Below, in pieces: positions 8,843-17,400 of a stretch of DNA of 64,000 nt (the stretch's first letter is position 1; each line of letters opens with the position of its first letter). The stretch comes from Chryseobacterium sp. Leaf404 (GTDB lineage Bacteria > Bacteroidota > Bacteroidia > Flavobacteriales > Weeksellaceae), in contig NZ_LMQM01000014.1 in the NCBI RefSeq assembly GCF_001424145.1, positions 124,001 to 188,000 of the forward strand, in the 5' to 3' direction. The position numbers and the translations under genes are program-made. The notes under the pieces are model-generated. The model worked only from the letters and a program-made list of their open reading frames with translations, had not been told where the DNA came from and did no database searches.

Positions 8843-9132
8843 TTTTTTAATGACCACATGAGAAAACCCTGTCAAGGTTAATCAGCAGCCAAAAAAATAA
8901 TCTTGATAAGGTTGTATCTTATCTGAAAATGTATTCAAAAAACTTGCTGTTTAATTTTTTTTAATCCAAAACAGAAAGTTTACTTCGACGGAGCAATGAC
9001 GAACCGACGACGAAGAAACGGCGAAGCGATTGACATCCAAAAAAACCACCAGTTTTTACAACTGTTTAATTTTTTAAACGATCTCATCCTCATCCTCATC
9101 CCTAACCTTAACCTTAACCTTAACCTTAAAAA
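8843..9132. other. Intergenic region with no gene
   Basis: This 290-bp gap holds AT-rich sequence, a short basic stretch near 8985-9030 made of cgac/cgaag-like units, and the tandem repeats at 9083-9129. I see no coding frame and no strong terminator in it. Confidence 0.5.
9083..9129 (+). repeat. Short tandem hexamers abutting a start codon
   Basis: Three CTCATC units (9083-9100) are followed by about four and a half copies of CCTTAA-type hexamers up to 9129. The array ends 3 bp before the ATG of the phosphodiesterase-phosphatase gene. Such repeats can change copy number by slippage. The TTAACC units also resemble TTAAC half-sites seen near susC-1, but with a 6-bp, not an 11-bp, period. Confidence 0.7.
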
Positions 9133-10914
9133 ATGATTTCCACAATAAAAAAAATAAGTTTTGCCATCGCTTTTTCAGCGGCGAGTTTTGCTTTTGCACA
9201 GAATTATTCAGCGCATTCTCATAACGACTACGAACAGAAAGTGCCGTTTTGGTACGCTTTGGGTTCGGGGGCAAAGTCGATTGAAGTGGATGTTTTTTTA
9301 GTGAATAATGAACTTTTCGTTTCGCATGAACAGAAAAATATTCAGAAAGAAAGAACTTTCGATCAACTGTATTTAAAGTCTATTGAAAAAGCTCTTGATG
9401 TAGGAATAATCAAAGATCAGCCGGTTCAGATCTTAATTGACCTGAAAACAGATGGCGAACCGACATTAAAGAAAATCGTTGCTGAAATTTCAAAATATCC
9501 AAAAATCACTGCTCAGAAAAATATCAGTTTTGTGATTTCCGGAAATCATCCAAAACCCCAAAAATTCACTTCGTATCCTGATTTTATTAAATTTGATTAT
9601 CAGTCTTTGGAAAATCTTACGCCACAGCAATGGGAAAAAGTAGGACTTTTAAGTTTAAATTTTAAAGCCTATTCTGTCTGGAACGGTAAAGGCGGTCTGA
9701 CTGAAAATGACCTCCCGAAAGTGACCGAAGTTATCAAGAAAGCCAAATCATTTGGTAAACCATTTCGTTTTTGGGCAATTCCTGATGGTAAGACTTCATG
9801 GGAATTTTTTGCGCACGCCGGCGTCGATTTTATCAATACAGACCATCCCAAAGAATGCGCAGATTATCTAAATAAATTAGACCAACGGACTTTCAAAAAC
9901 ACGCTGTACAGTGAAGTTTATCAACCTAAATTTTTATATGAAAATAAAAATGTTCCAGTAAAAAATGTGATCTTACTGATTGGCGACGGAAATGGTTTAT
10001 CGCAGATTTCGTCTTCGGTTTTAGCCAACAAAGGTCAGTTAACATTAATTCAGCTTAAAAATATTGGTTTAATTAAAACTACAGCAACCGATAATTTTAC
10101 AACAGATTCCGCAGCGGGAGCCACCGCTTTTGCCACAGGAAAGAAAACCAAAAACAGATTTATCGGCGTAGATTCTGACGGGAAACCGATTCCGAATATG
10201 ACTGAAGTTTTGTATGAAAACGGCTTCAACACGGGAATTATCACAACAGACGAAATCGTTGGTGCCACACCATCCGCATTTTATGCGCATCAAAAAGACC
10301 GCGGGATGGAAAAGGAAATTGCACAGGATTTGACAAAATCTAAACTCACTTTTTTTGCTGCCGGAGGAAAATCTAAAGTTTCAGGTTTAAATCACTTTAA
10401 ACTCGCCAATAATGCTAATGAGGTGGGAGAAAGCAAAGCAGAGAAGGTGGCATATTACCTCTCAGACAACGGAGTTCCACAGGTTTTGAAAGGCCGTGGA
10501 AATCTTCTTGCAGAAACGGTGGAAAATGGTCTGAAGTTTTTAAACAGCAAGAAAAAACCATTTTTTATGATGGTGGAAGCCGCCCAAATCGACAGTGGCG
10601 GACACAGCAATAATGTCGGAACAATCGTTACGGAAGGAATTGATTTCGACAGAGCAATTACCAAAGCCATTCAGTTTGCAGACGAGAACGCCGGAACGCT
10701 GGTGGTGATTACGGCAGATCACGAAACGGGCGGTTTCAGCATTCCACATGGAGATATGAAAAGCAGCACGATTGAAGGAGATTTCACTACAGATGACCAT
10801 TCGGCGACATTAATTCCTGTGTTTTCTTACGGTTCCGGTTCTGAAAATTTCACGGGCGTTTATGAGAACAATGAGATTTTTCATAAGATTTTGAAGTCTT
10901 TGAAACTGCAGTAA
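9133..10914 (+). CDS. Fusion of PLC-like phosphodiesterase and alkaline phosphatase
   Basis: This 593-residue secreted protein (signal ending at FAFAQ, residue 23) has two enzymes in one chain. Residues about 24-260 form a PLC-like/glycerophosphodiesterase TIM barrel of the AIM6-like type: HSHNDY at 28-33, E51-V-D53, H65 and IDLKTDGE give the catalytic histidines and acidic metal ligands. Residues about 273-593 form an alkaline phosphatase: VILLIGDGNG, TTDSAAGATA with the nucleophile serine, IDSGGHSNN, ITADHETGG and DDHSATLIPV. The likely job is to cut a phosphodiester and then release phosphate from the monoester. It follows the stand-alone phosphatase gene and precedes a metallophosphoesterase. 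All three are co-directional. Substrates are inferred only from family. Confidence 0.85.
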   Translation: MISTIKKISFAIAFSAASFAFAQNYSAHSHNDYEQKVPFWYALGSGAKSIEVDVFLVNNELFVSHEQKNIQKERTFDQLYLKSIEKALDVGIIKDQPVQILIDLKTDGEPTLKKIVAEISKYPKITAQKNISFVISGNHPKPQKFTSYPDFIKFDYQSLENLTPQQWEKVGLLSLNFKAYSVWNGKGGLTENDLPKVTEVIKKAKSFGKPFRFWAIPDGKTSWEFFAHAGVDFINTDHPKECADYLNKLDQRTFKNTLYSEVYQPKFLYENKNVPVKNVILLIGDGNGLSQISSSVLANKGQLTLIQLKNIGLIKTTATDNFTTDSAAGATAFATGKKTKNRFIGVDSDGKPIPNMTEVLYENGFNTGIITTDEIVGATPSAFYAHQKDRGMEKEIAQDLTKSKLTFFAAGGKSKVSGLNHFKLANNANEVGESKAEKVAYYLSDNGVPQVLKGRGNLLAETVENGLKFLNSKKKPFFMMVEAAQIDSGGHSNNVGTIVTEGIDFDRAITKAIQFADENAGTLVVITADHETGGFSIPHGDMKSSTIEGDFTTDDHSATLIPVFSYGSGSENFTGVYENNEIFHKILKSLKLQ

Positions 10915-10922
10915 ATTGGCTT

Positions 10923-10992
10923 ACGCAGATTTTGCAGATTGAGCTGATTATTAAGATTTGCTGAATCAGCCTAATCTGCGTGAGATTTTTTT
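10923..10992 (+). terminator. Double-stem terminator-like hairpin
   Basis: An outer stem ACGCAGATT (10923-10931) / AATCTGCGT (10973-10981) encloses an inner stem GCTGATT (10943-10949) / AATCAGC (10964-10970), followed by a run of eight T ending at 10992. It lies just after the phosphodiesterase-phosphatase stop. The ACGCAGATTTTGCAGAT-type sequence recurs in altered form at 30313-30335, so it is also a dispersed repeat. Confidence 0.55.
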
Positions 10993-11016
10993 TATTAAAA
11001 TTTAAAAAATATCGGT

Positions 11017-12825
11017 TTGAAAACGTTTTTAAAACTCCTTGTAATCATCTTTTATCTAAATCATTTTACGGTTTGTGCTCAACGAACTCCCGTAAAGATT
11101 GTATTTCTTGCAGATGTACATTTTCAGGATCTGTATGGTGAATTTTCAGACTCTGATTTTAAGGGAATAGATAATCCGAAAACTGGAAAGAAAACCATTC
11201 TCAGAACAATGGATTCTCAACTTCATTCGACCAGAATTTTTAATGAAAATTATTTTGCTTTCATTGCTGCTTTGGATGATATTGCAAAGAGAAATATTAA
11301 AATTGTTGTACTTCCAGGAGATTATACGGATGACGGACAGGCCTACAATCTCCGTGGTTTAAGGAAAATTTTGGAGGGATATCAGAGAAAATATCAGATG
11401 CGGTTTTTCATCACAACCGGAAATCATGATCCTGTCGGGCCATTTCTGAAGCAAGGCGGAAAATCTGATTTCATGGGCGAAAATGGGGGAGAACTTTCGA
11501 TTGTAAGTGATGAAAATTTAATTAAAGATAAAAATTTAAAGGCAATTATTACTAAAGATATTGCGATGTCAGGTTACTTGGAAATTCTGAATGAACTGAA
11601 GAATTTTGGTTTTGCACCAACGGAAAAAGATCTGTTTTGGCAAACGCCTTTCACTAAAAATTCTTTTGAAAACTACAGTTACAAAACGGCTTCAGAAGAT
11701 GCTCGTTATGAAAACAGAATGTATGAAGTGCGTTCAGGATTTTCCGTTCCCGATTTTTCTTATGTTGTCGAACCTGTAAAAGGAATCTGGCTTTTGGCTA
11801 TTGATGGAAACACTTATATTCCCAAAAATCTAAACGCAAATCCTACTGATGAAAGCAATTACAACGGTGCATCCATCGGATATAACAATGTTTTGACTCA
11901 TAAAAAACATCTGTTTGCGTGGGTTGAAAAAATTGTCAGTGAAGCGGAAAAACAACACAAAACTCTGATTGCTTTCACGCATTATCCGATTCTGGATTTT
12001 AATGATAATGCAGATTCTGAAATCAAACAGTTTTTAGGCGAAAACAAATGGCAAATGGATCGGGTTCCACAGGATGAGGTTGCAGAACTGTTTGCAAAAG
12101 CAGGTTTGAAGCTCCATTTTGCGGGGCACATGCACATTAATGATACGGGAATTAAGAAGTTCAATGATGGAAAAATGCTTGTCAATATTCAGGTGCCTTC
12201 TTTGGCGGCATATATTCCTGCGTACAAAATTCTGACAGTGAATTCGCAGGATGAGTTTGAAGTGGAAACAATTTCAATAAAAGATGTTCCTCGGTTTGAT
12301 GAACTGTTTCCGCTGTATGAAAAAGAATTTGAAAATTTAAAAGTTATAAACTCAAAAAACATCTGGAACAAAGATATTTTAAAGATAAAAAACTATCAGG
12401 ATTTCACATTATTTCATTTGAAAGAACTGGTGCGTTTGAGATTAATTCAATCAGATTGGTCAAAATATTTTATTGAAAAAGCGTCAAAACTTTCGGGTAA
12501 AGATTTGCTCGAATTAAGTTTAGGAAATTCTAAAAACTTAAGTAAATTCAACACAAAAAGTTTTGAGAGATGGAAGTTTGAAGATGCGCTTTTAAACCTT
12601 TACCAATTTCAATCTGCAGATGAACTGGCAAAAAAAGATATTCCGAAAAAAAGGCTTGAGCAATATAGGATTTTAGAACAGAATTTTGATAATTTGAAAA
12701 CGGAAGACAAATTTTTAAATCAGCTTAAAACGTTCTTTAAAATTTTAGAAAAACTCTCTTCCGGAGATGCTTCTGATCATTTTAAAATAGATTTTCAAAA
12801 AGGAGAAGTTGTGAGATTGAGGTGA
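11017..12825 (+). CDS. Secreted calcineurin-like metallophosphoesterase
   Basis: The 602-residue product starts at a TTG codon; this start gives a good signal peptide (residues 1-21, ending VCAQ), and the next in-frame Met lies well inside the enzyme domain. Metallophosphoesterase motifs appear in order: FLADVH (D33, H35), VLPGDYTDD, TTGNHDP, FTHYP and FAGHMHIND, supplying the two-metal site. The domain covers about 25-400. The C-terminal 200 residues are lysine-rich and helical without a recognised family. Members hydrolyse phosphate mono- or diesters. Position after two phosphatase genes suggests a joint role in phosphate release, but it may have its own promoter, as a terminator-like hairpin separates it from the previous gene. 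Confidence 0.85.
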   Translation: MKTFLKLLVIIFYLNHFTVCAQRTPVKIVFLADVHFQDLYGEFSDSDFKGIDNPKTGKKTILRTMDSQLHSTRIFNENYFAFIAALDDIAKRNIKIVVLPGDYTDDGQAYNLRGLRKILEGYQRKYQMRFFITTGNHDPVGPFLKQGGKSDFMGENGGELSIVSDENLIKDKNLKAIITKDIAMSGYLEILNELKNFGFAPTEKDLFWQTPFTKNSFENYSYKTASEDARYENRMYEVRSGFSVPDFSYVVEPVKGIWLLAIDGNTYIPKNLNANPTDESNYNGASIGYNNVLTHKKHLFAWVEKIVSEAEKQHKTLIAFTHYPILDFNDNADSEIKQFLGENKWQMDRVPQDEVAELFAKAGLKLHFAGHMHINDTGIKKFNDGKMLVNIQVPSLAAYIPAYKILTVNSQDEFEVETISIKDVPRFDELFPLYEKEFENLKVINSKNIWNKDILKIKNYQDFTLFHLKELVRLRLIQSDWSKYFIEKASKLSGKDLLELSLGNSKNLSKFNTKSFERWKFEDALLNLYQFQSADELAKKDIPKKRLEQYRILEQNFDNLKTEDKFLNQLKTFFKILEKLSSGDASDHFKIDFQKGEVVRLR

Positions 12826-12872
12826 TGGTTAGCATTAGATTTATTCCCAATATCCAAATTCATTAAAGTAAT

Positions 12873-13190
12873 CTAAGCAAGTTCTCCCTTTTTTAATTCT
12901 GCTTCACAAATCAAGCAAAACAGATCTTCGCGCAAAACACGGTTGAGTCTGTAATCGAGGATGGCTCTTATTTCAAGATCAAAGTCCTGCTCGGCAACAG
13001 TTTTTTTTGGATCTGATGTTTTACCAGCCAGAATTTTAGGAATTATTGGATTTTGCGATTCTGTTTTTACGATGCTTTGCTTCAAAGTTGTTGTGACAGA
13101 ATCTGCTTTAGATTGATTTTCATGCGGCTGGCTTTGCGCAAAAGTAAAATGACAACTCAATAGAAATATGATGGGTAAAAACAGTTTCAT
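12873..13190 (-). CDS. Small secreted protein of unknown function
   Basis: This 105-residue protein has a clear signal peptide (MKLFLPIIFLLSCHFTFAQ, cleaved after residue 18-19). The mature part starts with a Ser/Thr/Gln-rich linker and ends with a helical region with a CLIC pair of cysteines (DLFCLICEAELKKG). The cysteine of LLSCH in the signal is not followed by the residues usual after a lipobox, so I favour a secreted rather than lipidated protein. I do not recognise a family. It is convergent with the metallophosphoesterase and shares direction with the following TonB-like gene. Confidence 0.6.
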   Translation of the reverse strand: MKLFLPIIFLLSCHFTFAQSQPHENQSKADSVTTTLKQSIVKTESQNPIIPKILAGKTSDPKKTVAEQDFDLEIRAILDYRLNRVLREDLFCLICEAELKKGELA

Positions 13191-13283
13191 CGATGATAAT
13201 TTGTGAAAACTAAGGTAAGAAAAATATGCTCTTATTGTTCTCTTGTTTGTGATTTTTTTAAAGACAACTTCTCATATAGGAAT

Positions 13284-13709
13284 TTACAAATTCCTAAAAC
13301 GATACGGAATCTTCACAATATCAATCACCTTTTGTCCCTGACTGTTTTTTCCGGCAGTCCATTTCACATCCTGAGTTGATTTTGTCGCAGCATTTTTTAC
13401 TTCTTTATTGAAAATTTCATTTTTTCCGTAGGTTGAAATATTGAGAACATTTCCCTGCTTGTCTATCTTTAAAATGATTTCAGTATTCAAAGTTGCTCCT
13501 TGATTTTTCAAATTATTTCTGTTGATATTTTGGTCAATTATTTTTAAAAAAGCTTTATTTCCATTTGGAAATTGTGCCGGAAAGCTCACTCTTGGCGGTG
13601 GCGGTACAGACTGATCTTGCGGTTGCGAAGATTGGTAGCGGTCTGCTATTTTTTGAGAAAAGCTGTTGGAGAAGAGTAAGAGAGTTGGGAGTAAGAGTAT
13701 TTTTTTCAT
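13284..13709 (-). CDS. Secreted protein with TonB C-terminal-like domain
   Basis: With the second of two closely spaced ATGs (13709) as start, the protein has 141 residues. A signal peptide (MKKILLLPTLLLFSNSFSQ) is followed by a proline-rich stretch (SVPPPPRVSFPAQFPNG), then a domain of about 85 residues with IILKIDKQGNVLNISTYG, AATKSTQDVKWTAG and VDIVKIPYRF. This is the strand-helix-strand pattern of TonB C-terminal domains, including the KID.nG.V signature. Unlike a real TonB it has no N-terminal membrane anchor; the signal looks cleavable. Such free TonB_C-like proteins are common in Flavobacteriia and their role is unclear. Confidence 0.7.
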   Translation of the reverse strand: MKKILLLPTLLLFSNSFSQKIADRYQSSQPQDQSVPPPPRVSFPAQFPNGNKAFLKIIDQNINRNNLKNQGATLNTEIILKIDKQGNVLNISTYGKNEIFNKEVKNAATKSTQDVKWTAGKNSQGQKVIDIVKIPYRFRNL

Positions 13710-13827
13710 AATCATATTTTAGGATTTTTAATAAATTATTACAACATTTCACTCGTGAAGATAATATCTGCCCGTTTAAAACTCAAAATTAGTATAATCT
13801 TTTCTGAGTTTATAATTGTAACTTTTT

Positions 13828-14418
13828 CTAATTGTTTTCTACTTTGCTTTTAATCTCAGAAATTTCAGGATATTTTACGGAATAAATTATATCGTATTTG
13901 TCTCCTTTTTTAAATCGGCTATTATAATTATAAATTCCTTTTTTAAAAATACCGTCTTGGGTTCTGTATTGAAATATTGCCCAGATTTTCCACCCACCTC
14001 TTGTATGTCTGCTTTCCAGATTTATTACTTCTGCGATAGATTTTCCGGTTGGTTCATTATTTAATATGTTTTGAATCCTTTTATCAGTTAAGTTTCCAGT
14101 AACAATAATTGAAAAGAACATTCCAATAATTGCAAAACCTATTATTGTAGTATTCTTAATAGTTTGTGTTATCCATAGCATTTTATTTGCGCTGAAATTT
14201 GGTTTTTTAAAATTGTAATACTTTCCAAATAGTGAAAAAGTAATGATTAACCAACCACAAAAAAAAGCGAAGTAGCTTATTATTCCCAAAAAAATGTTGT
14301 CCTTATAACCAAAAAAGAAGACTATTAAAAAGCCTACAGAGATTAAAAGTATTCCATACAAGAAAGATTTATTTTTCAATTTAAATATTTTATTGTTTAA
14401 TAATTTCAAGGTTCGCAT
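13828..14418 (-). CDS. Membrane protein with DUF3592-like domain
   Basis: The ATG at 14418 gives 196 residues and leaves 22 bp after the helicase gene; an upstream start at 14466 would overlap the helicase. There are three predicted membrane helices (about 21-40, 46-66 and 92-112), followed by an extracytoplasmic beta-rich domain with AEVINLESRHTRGG, WAIFQYRTQDGIFKKG and KKGDKYDIIYSVKYPE. That alternation (variable loop, then Y-x-x-x-DG, then GD.Y.I.Y...P) resembles DUF3592. Function is unknown. It is co-directional with the helicase and could be its distal partner. Confidence 0.55.
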   Translation of the reverse strand: MRTLKLLNNKIFKLKNKSFLYGILLISVGFLIVFFFGYKDNIFLGIISYFAFFCGWLIITFSLFGKYYNFKKPNFSANKMLWITQTIKNTTIIGFAIIGMFFSIIVTGNLTDKRIQNILNNEPTGKSIAEVINLESRHTRGGWKIWAIFQYRTQDGIFKKGIYNYNSRFKKGDKYDIIYSVKYPEISEIKSKVENN

Positions 14419-14440
14419 ATCCAATAAATGCAGCACTAAT

Positions 14441-17400
14441 TCACCCCAAACCAATCCTCCCATCAACCTCCTTCAGCATCCCTTTCCCAATCAAATCCTC
14501 CACACAAAACTTCACCACCGCATCAATCTGCGAGCCCACTTTTGAAAAACCAAAAGTCTTGCAAACGGCACGAACCAATTCCTCTTTATTTAAGCTTAAA
14601 TTCGAATGCATCAATTCCATCATCGCCACCGAAATTTCTTCAGGTGCAATCTCATCAATCAACCTTTTTTCTGCGGAATTATCTCGGTAAAAATCGAGAT
14701 TTTGAGGTTGTGAATTTTCGCTCCAGTAAAATTTCTGGTAACTTTCCGTGGTTTGAATATTCGGAATAGAAGCCAAAGTTTCCAAAAGATAGGTATTCAG
14801 TTTTCCGCCGGCTCGCGACGTGTTCCAAAGCTTAAGAATCTTCCTGAACAAAGCATTCTGACTAATCGGCGATTCTGTATCAATGATGGTTTTTAACTGA
14901 CTTAAAAGCGTCTGTCTGTTTTCAAAATGATAAATCGATTCTGAATTGGCATTGGCCTCCGGACTCAAATTTGCAACAACATAAGAAACCATTTTTGAAG
15001 GTTGTTCGTCCTCCGCAACCTCACTCAGATAGATTTTTTCAAAAGTTTTCAGTTCGGTAATTTCTTCCTTTTTTTCTTTAACCTGAGTTTTGATTTTTTC
15101 TAATTCGATCTTGATTTTTTCAACAATTTTCTCTTTATTTTTAATCCAGTCCAACGTCCAGATCCTGAAAACATTCCAGCCGAGACCTTTCAGTACATTC
15201 GGAACCAGCAGTTCACGGTCATTGGTCGTGTGGATGTTAAAATAATTTTCACTGTCCAGCAAAATCGCCAGAAGATATTCGCTTTCATTTTCAGGATCGA
15301 TGATTCCGATGTCGATTTTATATTCTGAAGTGCCAATGTTGGTTTTTATTTTCAAGCCTTTTTCTTCAAGCGTTTTCGCAACAGCATTCACCATCAGTTT
15401 TTGCTGATTGACGCTTTGATTTGAGTTGTAATACACCAGTCCTTTTTCAGAAAAATTCAAAAAGTTTTTCAATCCCAAAACACCTTCCGAGCTGGTTCTG
15501 TTCATGTCAATCTGGTCGCCTTTTAACGAAGAAAACACTTTCATTTCATAACGCGCTCTCGTCACAGCAACATTCAGTCGTCTCCAGCCACCGTCACGGT
15601 TGAGCGGACCAAAATTCATTGAAACTTTCCCATCTTCATCGGGTCCGTAGCCAATCGAGAACAGAATTATATCTCTTTCGTCACCCTGTACATTTTCCAG
15701 ATTTTTAATGAAAATAGGTTCTTCAGAATTGATTGCAAATTCTTCCAAATGCGGATTTTCCTGAAATAATTTCTGCAGCAAATCTTCAATTAAACTTTGC
15801 TGAGTCTGGCTGAAAGTCACGACCCCAATCGACTTTTTATCTTTCTTTTCGAGATGATTTTTAATGTATTGAATAATCGCTTCTGCTTCATTTTTATTGG
15901 TTCTCGTTTTTCCCTTGTCGTAAAATCCATCAATAAATTCAAAGGTCACTTTTCGGTTTAAATCGTCCGGAGAGGGGAATGTGAGCAATTTATTGTCATA
16001 AAAATGAGCATTGGAGAACGAAATTAAACTTTCATGCTTACTTCGGTAATGTCTCAGCAAATAATTCGATGGAATTGAAAGCGCTAAACAATCATCGAGA
16101 ATACTTTCCAAATCTTCCAGTTCAAAATTTTCTTCATCCACTTTCTGGGAAGCAAAGAAACTCGTCGGCGGCATCTGTTTCGGATCGCCTACAATAATTG
16201 CCTGCTTTGCCCTCGCCAAAGCACTGACCGCCTCAGAAGTCGGCAGCTGCGAAGCTTCATCGAAAATCACCAAGTCAAAATGCTCTTCATTCACATCAAA
16301 ATACTGCGCTACCGAAATCGGACTCATCAGCATACACGGTTTCAGTCTCGGAATTAAAGTCGGAATTTGGTCAAATAATTTTCTGATGGATAAACCCCTG
16401 CCTTTATTGCGAATCGCTTTCTGCAAAATCCCAATTTCAGAGCTTTGGACGGCTTCCTGAGAAAAATTCGGAATACGGTCGCTGAGCTTCATCGTCAGCT
16501 GATTTTTCGTGAGTTCAGTAAATTCTTTGTGCAGATTTTTATACTGCTGAATCTGAGATTCGTAAATACTGGCGTCAAAACCATTCAAAGTTCCCGAACT
16601 GTAAATAGTTTTAATGAATAAATTCAGATGAATGATTTTTTCAAATTCCAATTCAAGAGATTCTGTATCGAGCCAGCCTTTTTCAAGGAAACCGATGAAC
16701 CAGTTTACGTTTAAATCCTGTGCTTTTTCTTTTAAACCATTAAAATTAATCCAGTCTTCCAGCTGATGAATATTCTGTACAACCGTCTGCAAATCGGCTT
16801 CATTAGGTATTTCTTCTACATATTTCAATAAATTGTTTTCTGCATCGTAAAGTTCTTTCAGCTTTTCAACATGGTCAGAAATATTCAGACTGTTGTTTTG
16901 TTTTGATGAAAAATCTTTCAGCCATTCAGGGAAATTTCTGATGGCAATTTTTTGGGCTAAATCTTTCGCGTTTTCAATGGTTTTTAAATCTTTCTCAATC
17001 GCAGAAACGTCAAACGAATTTCCGTTAAAATAAAGATTCGTCACCGGTGAAATTGCGTTGTAATGAAGATTTGAAAGTTTATTTTTAAGCTGCTGATAAT
17101 TTTCAAGCTTCTCAAAAAGTCCGTCAATCTGCACATCAGATTCCATTCCTGATTTGGCGTAACCGTTCAGTTGCTGCTTGACTTTCTTCTGTTTAAACCA
17201 TTTTGGAATAAACCAAGTGTGCTTTGCCTGATTCCAGATTAATTTCAACGAAACAAAGTCAATATTTAAAATGGATGAATTGAAACTGGCAGTAATTTGA
17301 CTTTCAATCTGCTGAAACTGTGTCTGCTGTGACATCCAGTTTTTAAATAAATTCAGTTGACCTTCATTAAAAACCAAATCAACCAAACCGGATTTTACAG

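Noticed and set aside
9083..9129. CRISPR-like array
   Set aside because: Units are 6 bp and contiguous, with no spacers.
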